From Botrytis cinerea B05.10 (lineage: Eukaryota; Ascomycota; Leotiomycetes; Helotiales; Sclerotiniaceae), in assembly GCF_000143535.2 (NCBI RefSeq), contig NC_037314.1, positions 1,364,001 to 1,428,000 of the forward strand: DNA of 64,000 nt. The letters run 5' to 3'. Shown piece by piece: positions 48,370-60,991 of the stretch. Within the stretch, counting starts at the first letter, position 1. Every line of letters begins with the position of its first letter. The notes beneath the pieces are model-generated. The model made no database searches, had not been told where the DNA came from, and saw nothing but the letters and a program-made list of their open reading frames with translations. The translations under genes were made by a program, and so were the position numbers.

Positions 48370-51300
48370 ATGCCGAGTAGAGGGGAGAGAGAACCGCGGA
48401 AGCATAGGAGTAGGACGAGTCAGGATTTGGGATATGGAGGGTATGATGGGCAGCAGGGAGATGGTTATGAAGGTGGATATGGAAATGATTATGGACAGGA
48501 GAGGAAGAGAGATAAGGATAGGAAGGAAAATAGAGGATCGAGGGGTTATGATCATGGGCTCGTGAAGGAGAAGAACGCTGCGGCTGGGAGAAGATACGAT
48601 GTTCAGGCTCCTGATGCTTCGATTGTTTTGGAAGGCTACAGAGCGGATATCTTGAATGGGTTTGAGGAGCCACAGGCGCGGTACAATCCGGTGAGTTGCA
48701 TGTTGTTATTGTGCGAATGGCTTTCGAGGGGGAATCAGAGACTAATATTTTGTCATGGCATAGGCAAATACGGCGCATCCGCAAAGTTCTACGTTATTCA
48801 ATATCAACGATCCTATACAAGTGCATTTGTTAGTGGAGACAGCGTTATGGGATGCGAAGGAGTATGAAATTCTGTCTCCGGAAGAAGTCGACGATCTGAA
48901 GAAACAATGCCAGTCCCTGAACCAACGAATCCAAACTGCGCGACAAAATTTGGTGGTCCACTCGAAATATCGCGATGCGGCTCGTTCTATGACAAAATTA
49001 TATCCGGATAAGAAGAAGAGTGTGGATTTGAATGATCCCAATAAACAGAAGCGCGGTATATTTGGGAATAGGAATAGGAGCAATAGTGACCAGGTTCGGG
49101 AAGCTGATACAGAGCGTGCGGCCAGCGAAAAGAAATGTGAAGACTTGGCAGCTGAGTTATGGTCTCTTGAAAAGAGATTGATTGAGCCGGAGCATCGATT
49201 ACTGAAGCACACCGCGGGTATTCTTCAGATGACGCATAAGGGTCCGAAGAGAGATCCAGGAGGAGATGATTCTCGTCAAGGTGGTATACCACCTGGAAGT
49301 CCGGAAAGTATGTATACATATCATAATGCTAGGAACAGTCTTGAAGTGATTGAGGATGAATTTGATGAAAGGAGCTTGTATCGACAATTGGATCCTTTGG
49401 ATATATCTTTTGGTGCTTTTGGCATGAATCAGGCATTGGAAACCCCGTCTACAGAAAGGTCGAAAGAGCACATGCAACTCATTACAACTACTGAACAGAA
49501 ACTGGAGGATCTTAATTCTGCTTTGAGAGAAGTAATCATTAAAGCCAATCCTGACCATGATGCAAGCCATAACCCAGTACCACTTGCAAGAACCAACGCT
49601 CAAGGAAAACCAACCCAGCCTGGAGAAACTTTACAAAGTCACCTTGATTACTTGGAGAAGGGTATCGCTACTCTTGATCTAGAGTATACTGCTTCCAAGC
49701 GACAAGCAGATGAATTAAATGCTTCCATGGAAGATACCTTGGAAGAGTTGAATCGCGAGGTTCGGGGTCTTCTTTCTCCCACACACCCAGATTTACAAGA
49801 GCCACCAGCAATTACCGGACAACAAACTGGCTTGAGGGAGCAATTGTATTATTTCCAGGATATTATTGCTTCGGTGGAAGAGGAACTTACGAAAGCTGCT
49901 GAGATAGTTGCCAATCCTCCAGTCAACAAGAGTAAATCTGGAGATAGTGATCAAATGGAAGCCGTGCTTATGGGTCTCTGGGATATCATACAATCCGGAG
50001 AGGAAGAAATTCGAAAACAGAAACAGGAGCGAAGACAAAATCGTGCGGCGAATGGACGTGTTCCTCAGGATGAGTCTGATACTGGTTCTGAGATGGGTGA
50101 TCCAAATGAGCCATTTACACTTCAATCGTTCTCTGCCAAGGTGCAGTGGCTGTATTCTTCGGCTACCAAGTTGAAGGAGCATAAGAAGGTTCTTCAGAGA
50201 CAAATCAAACAACAGCGAGAACTGAATAACAAGTCCGATGCGCAGAAGGATGCCGAGCTTGTAAGCAAGCAGGAAGAGCTTGACAAGACTACAGATCTTC
50301 TTGAGAAGACAGAACGCAATGCTGCTGATCTGCAAGAACAGCTCAGTAACGTCATGACTGAATTGATGAAAGCGAGGCAAGCAGATAAGATGGATACCGA
50401 AGCCCAGGCTAAGGATTCCGCCAGCCTTCGAGAGTTACAAGAACAGCTTGCCGAATCACGTCGTCGACATGAGGATGAGCTTACCAATTCTCATCGTGAA
50501 GCTTCGGAGCGAATTGCTAGTCTCACTGATGCGCATCGTGATTCGCAAGAACAACTTGCAGTTGCGGCTCGTGATTCGCAGGAGCGAATTGCTGGTCTGG
50601 CAACTACCAATCGAAATCTTGAGGATCAGCTCGCTTCTGCCAATAAAAAGATTGATGAATTGGAAAATGAACTCCAGGAACTCAAAGATGATAACGGTAT
50701 TAATAGTGCCGATGTGACGAGCAAGTTAAGTGGACATGAAGCTAGAATTGCGGAGTTGTCAACTGCTGTAGCTGCTGCTGCCACGACGAGAGTTGCTCAT
50801 GAGAATTCTCTTAGAGAAAAGGATAGGTTACTGGCAGAGAAAGAGAAGGAGGTGGAAGACATCAGTATGAAGGTTGCAGAATTGCAAACGGAAGTTGTTA
50901 TTGCAAGAGCAGAACTCGATGGTGCATACGGTTCACGAGCTCAGCGTGCTGCGGAAGTTGCCTCGAATCCAGCTATTCAGAAGGAAATCGATGCTATGAC
51001 AAACAAGAATAAGGCATTACAAGAACAAATGGATGCACTTCATAATAAGAATTTCATGCTTCAAGGCGAGATTGCGGAGCTCCAAGCAGCCAGATCTCCG
51101 GGCCCAACGGCAAATAGCGTGGAAGCGGAGGCGAAGGTTAAAGAACTTAAAAAGGAGCTTGAAGAGACGATAGAGGAGTATGAAATTATGACTAAAGCGT
51201 CGATTGAATGGGAGAAGGAGAGAGAGAAGTTAGAAGGGGATATTGATAAATTGAGGGATGAGAGGGAAAACCTTGAGAGTCAGTTGAGTGATGAGAAGGT

Positions 51301-51596
51301 TAGGAACTTGGGTATGAAGAGTCCTGGAGATGGAAGCGTGACGCCGACTATGAATAACACGAGCACGACGGTGCTAAAGAATGAGTTTAAGAAGATGATG
51401 AGGGACTCGAGGGCGGAGGGACTGAGGGCTTTGAGGGTGGGTTTTTGGTTCCTGCATTATTGTGTTTGGTGGGATTGTGCTAATGAATTCATGATAGGCT
51501 GAACAAACGGAAAGAAGAAGAATTGAGGAAGAATTGAGAGCAATCAAAAAGGCGCAGGGACCGGGTAGATCACGCTTGAGTCAGAATGTTTCTTGA
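48370..51596 (+). CDS. Uds1-domain coiled-coil protein (up-regulated during septation family)
   Basis: Exons 48370-48690, 48764-51436 and 51498-51596 (introns 73 and 61 nt, all phase 0) give 1030 residues. The N terminus (1-75) is Arg/Gly/Tyr-rich and disordered. A Uds1-type region lies at about 124-260, starting IQVHLLVETALWDAKEYEIL and continuing with EEVDDLKKQCQSLNQRIQTA. From about 500 to 940 the sequence is heptad-like coiled coil rich in E, K, Q, L and A, including repeated DSQEQLA/DSQERIA units near 700. The last exon ends in a basic tail (GRSRLSQNVS). The domain family is named from a fission-yeast gene induced during septation; scaffolding at septa or the cytoskeleton is inference. 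Splicing of the last intron extends the coiled coil as AEQTERRRIEEELRAIKKAQ. Confidence 0.85.
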
Positions 51597-52651
51597 TTGT
51601 CGTCAGAGGGCTTTGGGATGTTCAAACGAATGATATAATTCTTACACACGATTAGTGTACCTTGGACTCTTGATACATTGGAGATTGAGCGAGTAAAAGA
51701 ATTATGGCGTCAGCACGTCAGAGTAGAGTGTGGCGAACGGAAATGCATTAATTGGTTTGGGCATATGGATTTCGAGATTAATATTGATGATGACATTTTG
51801 GAAGAGGAGATTTCAACGGCTTTTGTATTGTTAGAAGTGGGTGCGGATGGGAAAAGGGAGAGCATGCTTGCGTAGGTAGGAAGGGTGGGTATGTGTGTAT
51901 TAGCATTGTCTTTTTTTTTTTTTTTTGATAGCGTTAGCTTCAAATGCTTACTGTTATGCTGTGGGCGGAATGATGCACACTGTGTTCTTTGTTGCATTGG
52001 TTGGTGTAGTGGGTATGAAGATAGTGGGTAGGGAGGTAGAGGTAGGTAGGTATTATGATTCGATGGCTCTTTTTTTTCTTAGATGGAAAGATAGAAAAAA
52101 TAAAATAGGTTTTTAAGGATGAAACGAGGGATCTAGATGTGATTGATATTTACATACATAGGTACATAGGTAGGTAAGGATTTTTTCATACTATTCATGT
52201 GGTAGGATTCTCCGAAACTTTTGATTTAAATGGAAGCGAGAAACCATCCCCTCCCCCCCCCGTTTTCTGATGGTGGTTGTGATGAATATGTATATTGTGT
52301 ATATATACATAGGGCTTCGAGACGGAGACACCTCCCCTACCAATATAATTTCGCTGGATTACTTTTTGAGATTGGTTACACCATGGGATCTATAATTTTG
52401 CGTTTCGAGAGTGTGCGGAGCTAGCTGTGGGAATACGGTATGATTATATCTAGATTATATCTATCTATCTAATCTAGCACATGATTTGTCGTGGTCTTAC
52501 AATGGCTGGGTGTGTACTTTGGTGGATGATATGAGTAGTTGGTAGGTAGGTAGGTAGGTAGGTATTCATTCATTGACTCGTGAAATCTCCTCCCTCTTCC
52601 CTCCACCTTCACCTGGTCCCGTTCCTGTTCCTGTTCTACCGAAATACGAAC
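51597..52651. other. Convergent intergenic region
   Basis: 3' flanks of the Uds1 gene and of POL31. It carries a T14-15 run near 51911-51925, GTAGGTAGG-type stretches at 52026-52050 and 52158-52176, a C9 run near 52253 and (GGTA)6 at 52541-52564. A 65-codon frame at 51678-51875 has no family features. Confidence 0.6.
52541..52564. repeat. (GGTA)6 tetranucleotide repeat
   Basis: Six tandem GGTA units, the same TACC/GGTA word that builds the recurrent palindrome. Confidence 0.9.
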
Positions 52652-54388
52652 TTACTCAACCGTAATCCTTACCACTTCTGCCTCCAGCGTCTCAGCATCT
52701 AGTAGTACAATCTCGCCTGTCTCCTCGAAACTCGGTATTGATATCAGTCTCACGGTTTGGCCGTCGGGTCCCTCAATGCTGGCGGTATCGAAAGAGGGTT
52801 GGTTTCCGGCGAAAAAGATGTGCGGACAGGTGTTGATGATGAAGGGATCGGCGTCTTGGAATGGGTAGGACCCTTGGGAATGTTAGTTTTCATTTCTTAA
52901 AGAATGCGTGAATTTGTTGCCAAGCAGAAGGAAGGAAGCGGGTGTAGAAGACAAAACGTACAAAGAGTATCCGGTGCAGTGGGAGCACAACATCTCCACC
53001 TACACATAGCCTCCATCATCCTCAAGCGATCCTCGCCCTCTACGTATTTGAAGACATCGTCAACATTTTGTCCGCCCGTGCCCAAAACTCTCCATCCCTC
53101 TATTTCCCCCTCCCATGGATTTGTCACTGTGTCAAACCATCCAGCCTCTCTCTCTTCTCCAATAACACTCGGCGCACTTCCACAGTATGCTCTAGCCTGA
53201 GGAAACATAGCCGGATGAATAGGCTGTTGCGGCAGACTTGCATTTGCCGGATCGCTAGGTCCAGGTAATAATGTAATGGGTAAACTTGGCAATAGCTCAG
53301 TTAGGAAATTATCAAAATGGGTGGTGGGAGCGGGATTAAAGGCGCTGGCATCGTAGCCGTATTTCTTTTGTGCTTTGCGTGTATTGCCCACGGTGTCGTG
53401 TGCTATACTATCGAGATCCGAGGCAATGCTGTTGCCAGCTATTATTAGACGACTTATTTTAGAGACGTCGGCCTGGGAAGAGGGATCTAGACTTTCGCCT
53501 AGGAGATATTCGGTCAGGAGGGCCTTCTCGAGCGAATTTTCGGCGCTGGTTCCAGAGAATGAGAGGCCAGAAACAAGAGCAATCTTTTTGCGCCCTGCTT
53601 TTCCTGTATCCATATCTGTATCCTCTTCTTCTTTCTCCCCTGATATCTCCCATCTTGGTTCCTGCGGTGGTAAATCTGGCACTTTGATATCCACGACTTC
53701 GAAATCTCCGTTTGCATTTTCTGTCCCCATTACTGCTACTATACAACCTGTCACCAGCAGCTCTTTACTTAGTTGTCCTCCAATTAGCCGCAGTCTTCCA
53801 GATTCATCTTCGAGCATTATTTCGTCTTCGCCGTCACCCGAGAGATATTTCCTTCGGGGTGGGGGTGCTGATATCCAATGCTATTCACAGAATATAATTA
53901 GTACCCCAAAATCATGATTCCATACTTCTCTTCCCTTCCCAACTGCCCAAATAAGGAAAGGAATTCCCTACATCTTTACTTATATCTTCCAAAATATTCG
54001 GCTTCAACGGCATGTTCATATAGATTGTACCTGCCACCCAACATAATTTTCCTTGTCTAACATCCAACACTCTCTCTACTTTCCGCACTTCCTCCCCCGA
54101 AATTTGGAATCCATCCCAAGCAGCGCTCGCAATTTCCTCCACTGGTTTCTTCAAAGAAGTCAATCTCAGAAAATACATGTCGCCATATTGCTGCTGATAT
54201 TGTTTTGATTTGGAGAGTGCAAATGTGGAGAGGGGCTTGTAAGACGAGGGCACCCGAGTCGGTGGTGAGGAGTGAGAAGTGCTGTATTGAAGAAGAATTA
54301 GTTTGAAAATACACATCTACTGGTATGGTTTGACAATCACTTACGTGGGGCCATGCAGTAAACTGCCATCTTCTACAGGTACCGCCAT
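52652..54388 (-). CDS. POL31: DNA polymerase delta small (B) subunit
   Basis: Four exons, 54388-54345, 54281-53972, 53880-52962 and 52872-52652 (introns 63, 91 and 89 nt), give 497 residues against 487 in yeast Pol31. The first exon encodes only MAVPVEDGSLLHGP plus two bases. Joins are confirmed by conserved family blocks: KQYQQQYGDMYFLRLTSLKK, then ILEDISKD/HWISAPPPRRKYLSGDGEDE, the calcineurin-like but catalytically dead core (RLIIAGNSIASD; NFLTELLPSLPITLLPGPSD), WRVLGTGGQNVDDVFKY, and APTAPDTLWSYPFQDADPFI created across the last intron. The subunit bridges the catalytic subunit and the Pol32-type subunit in lagging-strand synthesis and also serves polymerase zeta. Phosphoesterase residues are degenerate, as usual in this family. 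A CGCG cluster sits just upstream. Confidence 0.95.
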
Positions 54389-54445
54389 GTCGTTGTTCTC
54401 GATCTTGCTATCAATGGAACTTTTGCTTAACTACGAAGCTGGGGA

Positions 54446-54467
54446 ACGCGCAGGAACGCGATTCGCG
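54446..54467. promoter_or_regulatory. Cluster of three CGCG cores upstream of POL31 (possible MBF sites)
   Basis: CGCG occurs at 54447-54450, 54457-54460 and 54464-54467, about 60-80 bp upstream of the POL31 ATG. Two sit in a 10-bp direct repeat reading CGCGTTCC on the coding strand. The MBF complex (Mbp1-Swi6) binds ACGCGT-like boxes of S-phase genes in yeast. Function here is inferred. Confidence 0.45.
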
Positions 54468-55406
54468 AATTCTCGTGTAAATTACATCCACGTGATCACT
54501 AATTACATTGACTTGTGAATCAATCTCCTTTCCGTTGCAGTGCAGTGCAGAGAGACAGATTTCATCTTTTATATTATATTCTCGAGATGAGGATTACACG
54601 CAACGCTAGCTAATAAGCTTCAAGCTGTATTGTTATAATCCAACATATACCCGTCCAAATATCTGATAAAACTATCTTGGGTGAGTTCAACAAGAACTCG
54701 GCTATGGGATTTGATGATCGAAATGATGTGCTATGGCGATGTACCGCCTCATGGCACAGCAACTTTCAGGTACCTATTCTTTATCGATCATACTTTATTA
54801 GTGACGACTCATAAAATCTTAAGATGATTAAAGTTACTCATCTGGAGAAGAAAGCCTGGTCTTACGACATGGACAACAATACTAAACATCTTCTCGATAC
54901 ATTTTCAGAAATCCTCGCGGTTCAACTTCACGCAAGTCCCAAAAGGCTTGATAGTGAAGTCATGATTATGGGACATAGAATATAGGACATTGGATGTGGG
55001 ATATTAGTATGCCATTCCATGGTTATAATGAAGAAATGATAAACAAGGAGGTCGTCATTTCAATTATTCTATACGTGCAAATAATTCCTACGAGATTATG
55101 ACACTCTTGATGGGTATATATCTGTGGAGTTTGGAGTAGTATTGTTGCGCTGAGGTCATTTGGGATTGCAGTGATCACATTGTAGATTCTACTCATGATC
55201 CAACGAGATTGAAATGCTCCCCTGCGTATAACGGCTGACACTATCATATCAATTACAGATAGCAAGAGTCTAAAATAACTATCAACCTGAATGTATTCTT
55301 AATTGTATGCATACCTATTGTTTATCCTTTAAAACTAGATAAAGCCCACCTTGCCCGACCCCCAAATGCATTTTTTGTTGCCCTTCAATATCCCAATTCC
55401 CACTCC
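54468..55406. other. Intergenic region upstream of POL31
   Basis: Promoter of POL31 and 3' flank of the cotransporter gene. A CACGTG box is at 54490-54495 or within one base of it. No gene supported. Confidence 0.55.
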
Positions 55407-58400
55407 CTACAAACTAACAGTAACCGTCATACTGTTGCTATGCACCAACAGCACCGGCGGCAGGCCCCCACACAACACCTCCAAATCCCCAAGATATCCC
55501 TCACTTGCCTCTCTACTTCCACCTGTTCCTTCAACCGGACTCGGTAGAGTAGTAAAAATAACTGCCGTCTCCCCACTTTGACTCTTAATCAATTGATTCA
55601 GAATTAGATGCTGGGCTCTACAAGGTAAATCATTGAAACTAAGCGGAATAGATTGCAGAGAGTATGAAGACCGGGTTGGAGAAGGAGAATTACGGGTAGG
55701 ATTGGAAGAATTGGATGCTTCGGAAATCCGGTCGAAAGAGGGAGAGGAACGGTAGGCGGATGGGATACGCGATGTGGATTTGCGAGCGGTTGGTGGAGAC
55801 GGTGTTTCGGCGAACATTATGCTAGGGCCGGGGCCGTCTTCTGTGGCCACGCGGGTCATGGGAACTGGTTTTGATGAGAATTTCGGCGTAGATGCGTGTC
55901 TAGATATCGGTGGTCTCTTCCCATGGTTATGAGGTTGTAGGAGAGATGCCGATCTTGGTAGATCAGGAGCGACCGGAGACTTCTGTGAGTCCTTCAATGA
56001 TTGTACAGAGCCGGGGAATTCTAAACCTGGTGCTGGCTGAAGACTGGATGGTTGAGGTGAACGTGGTGGCGATACAGGCGCTGAAGCGGTTGGCATAGAT
56101 GCATCTGGTGGTTCATTGAAAGTATCGATTATCGATTGTCTTGTAGATTTCGAAATCGTAGGAGGAACCGGCTCCTCTGCTCCCGCTGCACGTTTAGAAA
56201 TGGGAGGACCGCGTAAGCTATCGCCATGGCTTCTTCTTCTTGCAAGTGGTTTGATCTCTCCAGCATGGGTATCGCTATCTGACTCGAAATCATCGAGGTC
56301 TCCTTCACTCGCCGCACTTTCGTCATCAGATTCAGGCTCCTCGGTCTGAAGTTCGGAATCACTATCGGAATCTTCGCTTGCACTTCCTTGACTAGCATGT
56401 CGGCTCATAACATCGGGCTCCAACCTCTGAGATCGCATACCCATGCTAACGCCTAAGCCTTTCAGATTACTAACATTCTGTCTTTTCCTCGATTTCCTTA
56501 GCAGCCGTCGGAGTCCAAGAAATCGTTCGGCCTGTAAAAAGTTTCAAGATCAGGTCAGTCATCGCCAAAAAAATAATTAATATACAGGGACAGGAGAACA
56601 TATGAACATTTAAAAGAACAAGAGGTGGATTGAGCGAGCACTTACATGTCTATACCGTGCACCTTGTTGAAATGATGCGTCCGGCCAAGTTGGAGTAGTA
56701 TTAAATATGTTCTTTATTTGAGCCAAATCTGCCGCAGCAGATGTGGTAGCTCCACGATTTCCTCGAAGCTTTTGTATGTCTTCCCACCAGTCTTGTCCCT
56801 TAAGACACTGTTCAACCTCATCAACTTGATCTGAGGCAGGAGTTGCACCATTGATAATGATCTCATAGGATGGAATATCTCCTGATGCCAACCAGAATAC
56901 AAGAATCTCGGCTTCAATGCGCAAATTTTCGAGTAGAGATTTTACCCTGCCTCTTTCTTCTTCCACGTCGTTTTCATATTCAACAAATACAGCTACGCGA
57001 AGTTTGTATGCTTTTTTCCAAGCAGGTACAGTGTTTAGAATGACACCAAGTTGGAGTATCAATGTGTCTATTGCTATTGTTAGCTACCTCAGAGACCTCA
57101 GAGGAAGGAAATTTAGAAATTGTGTATCCTACAAGTATCAAAATTGGTGGTCAAAACATTCTGTTTTACGTCTCCTTCAGCCGCGATTTCGGCAGACATT
57201 TGGATAGGCCAAAGATCAATATACTTCTTGGTGTTTTCAGTATCTGGCAATTCCAGATCTCGAAAACCTTTGGCCACTGCAACATTGATTTGCAGCTTGA
57301 AGAGTAAATCTTCTAGAATAGTGACATAGCTTGTTATGCTCATCATGCCTTCGGTTCGGCATAAATCAGTAGGGAGCACTCCTTGCATCTTACTTTCCTT
57401 ACTGTTCTGACGCCTGTAACTAGGTGGTGACTTGAATGTCTTGACATTGGCTGGCGATGGTTTAGATGGCTCCGAAATGTCGATCAATGGCTGAGCATTT
57501 CTAAGGTCATCTAAATTGTAGAACCCCATTACTGCGATATTGGGCCTCATTCCTCCCAGTCCTGCGTTGAGAATAATATTGCGAGCACCCCATTCTAGAG
57601 CCGGAGAAATGGCAATATTAACAAACGCTTTAATTTTTGAAAAATCAATATATTTGTTCCACGCTGCTTGCTGGCGACGCTGCTCTCAGTGGTCAGTACA
57701 TGTGAACTTAAATGATACGACTTGTTTGTATGAAATAAGAAGTTCTACTTACAGCTTCTGGCACGGATTGGCTGAAATCATCCGTCACAATAATATGGCC
57801 AAGGATATACAGACCACCTTTCTTCATGGAGTTGCAGAATTGTATAAGTTTGTATTGTCGGCGTGGGTCATTAACAAGTAAAATGACCTGAGGGCGCCAA
57901 AATTTGACATGCTCCTGTTTAAGCTTGAGAAGGTATTTTCGAATTTGATGATATATCAAACTTTGAGACACATCCCCCCAGCTCTTCGGCTCTACGGAAT
58001 AATGTATAAGAAGGAATAGAAGAAGAAGCATGCCTACACACCCTGTTGCATAAAGCCCGTCCACAAAGAACATTGCAACTCCTGACAATATTGCTCCTAC
58101 AAAAGCAGTCTGCCAGTTGAAGAAATGGAAACTGGGACGCCAATTAGGTGCAGAACCGATTGAAAGGAGGAAGCAGGCTAGATTCATGACTAGAAAGGTC
58201 ATCTAACAATGTTAGCTAATGCTACCCATAAGAATTCTTTAGTATATAAATGAGACTTCGACCACCGCTGCACTCAAAGTATACAAACGAACATAAAACA
58301 AGGGAAGATGGTGAGCATAAATGACAGATGTATACATCAGAATACAATATCGCACATCAGGCGAGCGCAGTCATCGATGCAACATGCAATTGCAATCGGA

Positions 58401-59976
58401 TATTGGGTATGGAGAAGGGGGTTTCGTATTCTCGCATAATGTCACCGAATTGTACTTACAAGATAAGTCATCGTTACAAAACTTGCGATCTGATTGAGGT
58501 CGCCCAGCATTGTCAATTGGGTAACAATGAACGTAAAAACGATGGCGAAAGTGGGTTCATCAGCTTTCTTAGTTCCCTGGCTGAATATGGAAAACCCAGG
58601 TAGCAGGCTATCTCTTGATATTGCTTGAAGAAGCTTTGCACTGCCGATGATTCCCATGAGCACAGAGAACAAGCTAGTGGATACTTCTCCTGCCAGAATT
58701 AACAGCCCTGACATGTTTGTCTCTTGAAGCACATTCGTGTTTCTGAGGAAAGATGAACGAGTCACGGTCGCGGCCATGGCTAGTATAACTAGAGTGTACA
58801 AGAAAAAAGTTGTGATAAGGCCATACACAGTTCCTTTTGGGATGGCTTTGCTCGGAGACTTCAAGTCACCACTCATGCTTGCCCCGGCGAATATGCCCCC
58901 TGTTGCAGGAAATAGGATGCCAAACAGATCCTGAAAAGTCTCTCGTCCATTGATTTGACTGCCAGCGGCACCTCTAGTAAGCTGAGGCAAAAGATTCCCA
59001 GATAGTGTTTCTAAGCTAATGCCCGTATATTCGATACCTAAATTCTGACTTTCGAAAGGGCTAACGATCAATGCAGAGAGCGGGATACTCAATGTGGCGA
59101 TGAAAAGAACAACCAATAGCCCATTACTAGCTCTCGCAAAGATCCCAGATCCAGCCAAACATAAAAGTGTACACAAAACTAGTATTACGGTAGACCAGAG
59201 GTAGCAATACCATTTTGTTTCAGGCAGAATATGAGCCCAATTGCCATTGTCGGCACCGAAATTCAGCGTGATACAGTCGATAAGACCCACGGCATTCATT
59301 CCAGTATTGAAAACGAAGCCCAGATAAAAGACGAGTCCAATTGACCCTCCAAATTCTGGGCCCAAAGAACGAGATATCAAGTAATATGCACCACCTCCGC
59401 GCACTGTTCCATTCGAGGCAATAGCAGAAAGAGAGAAGGTAGTGATAAAATTGATCACGTACGAAGCGACAAGCATGCCTGGGTGTACCGTCAATCTTTG
59501 TTATAGTCTTGTGGATTCAGAAACTAACCTAGCATGCCCAATATCCCACTTTGTCCTAGGATAAATCCAAATCGGAGGAACATCAAAATGCTCAAAACAT
59601 TGAGACATGTCGGTACATACACACCGGAAAACATCCCCAACTTCTCTTGTCCACCAATTGGTCGAGGTCCCAGCCCTGACCTAGGGATCGCCGTACCACT
59701 CTTCTTCCGCTCTGCCTCATTGTGCATTTGGACAGTCAATGAATTGTCTCCCATAGTACCAGCAGAGAATGGATCTTGTTGCTGCTCCTCTTGGGGGTCC
59801 GGTGTTTGGTCGTTGTTAGTTGCATTGCTAGAGAATGTGCGTAACACTTGATGGGTCAAGGAATGTCCATTGCCAACGGTAGATTCACTGGCAGGAGCTT
59901 CACCCTCACACTGGGTTCCATGCTTGCTGGCACTAGATCCGCGGACGCTGTCAATTTCCTGGCCCGCATTGGGCAT
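55407..59976 (-). CDS. VHC1: Cation-chloride cotransporter, Vhc1-like (SLC12 family)
   Basis: Six exons: 59976-59529, 59478-58460, 58202-57753, 57679-57133, 57067-56646 and 56531-55407. Introns are 50, 257, 73, 65 and 114 nt. The product has about 1336 residues (yeast Vhc1 about 1120). A polar N terminus of about 120 residues precedes the first membrane segment (LNVLSILMFLRFGFILGQSG). The amino-acid-permease-like core follows, with GTVRGGGAYYLISRSLGPEF and FAGASMSGDLKSPSKAIPKG, both hallmarks of SLC12. The large cytosolic C-terminal domain includes FWRPQVILLVNDPRRQYKLI and, across an intron, NFDT/YTLILQLGVIL. A Ser/Pro/acidic insertion of about 250 residues (from about 1000) precedes the conserved end LPPVLLVHSNSMTVTVSL. 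The yeast homologue is a vacuolar-membrane K+-Cl- cotransporter. Identification is secure at family level. Confidence 0.93.
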
Positions 59977-60991
59977 TCTCGATGATTGATAGTGAAACCA
60001 ATGGCGATATCGATACCCACCTCGAAATCAATATGTTGATACCAGTACAGAAATAATGCCATGTACATATACTCATGAGCAGATACGAGAACTAAGAGTT
60101 GGTGAAGCCAAGAACAAGGATATTGCCGTTCGACGTCATGTGGCAGGACAAGGGACACAGGTCACAACAGCGCGAGACGATTGTCCAAAGTGAGTTTCGA
60201 ACAAAGACGATTCGAAGGAGGGAGGAGGGAAGAAAGCAGCAGAGAGAAAGGAAAGAGTTAAATACTTCTCATCACTTGTACTTGTTGTGTAAGGTGATAG
60301 TAGAATAGAAAATGGCTCATATGAAATCCATCCGCCCACGCGTATCGTAACCTTATCACCATTTGCCTTTGACTCAGTCCAAAGGAATGCGAGATCATTG
60401 CCCAGGCAGATATCTTGGTGTATGTCTTGGTGCATACCTAGGTAGTACCATTCCATTACTCGTACTGTTTTATATTATTCACTGCATTATCTGCGAAACA
60501 AATCGAAATATCGTACCAAAAGCAGTCGGATCTTGGAATTTAATTGGTTGGCGATCTTCGGGGTCTTCTCAATCGCTGCACCTCCCCCGATTCGTTAGAT
60601 GTTGATGTTGGATGTTTGAGATTCTCAGACAAGCCAAGGGCCATTTTATGTATCTTGCACGATAGCCGGATAGCTTGGTGCGAGCTGAGGATGAGAATGA
60701 GATAGGCAGGTGACATCTTCACAATCACATTGTATTCCATCAGAAAATTATTTTGCCCTTCATTCTTGGTAAGTCGTGGAAATATTCAACCGGCTTTGTT
60801 GTCATCTCCCGTATATCAAGGCTAACGCAAATCGCGGAAGAAGATTTCCTTCTTCCCCATCCTTCACAGGTTGGTTGTCTTACCAGGATTGTTGCAATAC
60901 GGCCATTATCATGAGATAAGACACAGCGAATTGCTGCTCTTCTTTCACAATATATCTACTGCCTTCTCCACCGACCTCATCTCAAATCATC
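59977..60991. promoter_or_regulatory. Shared bidirectional promoter of the vhc1-like and avt-like genes
   Basis: About 1 kb separates two divergent start codons. It contains the palindrome TACCTAGGTA at 60435-60444 and an ACGCGT at 60338-60343. No gene supported. Confidence 0.55.
60435..60444. repeat. Palindrome TACCTAGGTA, fifth copy
   Basis: It sits near the middle of the divergent promoter region between the two transporter genes. Confidence 0.8.

Noticed and set aside
48086..48784. 232-codon Ser/Pro/Leu-rich minus-strand frame
   Set aside because: It is the antisense of a purine-rich strand covering the first exon and leader of the Uds1-domain gene.
49793..50487. Long minus-strand frames inside the Uds1 gene
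   Set aside because: They are antisense shadows of coiled-coil coding sequence, which is poor in stops on the opposite strand.
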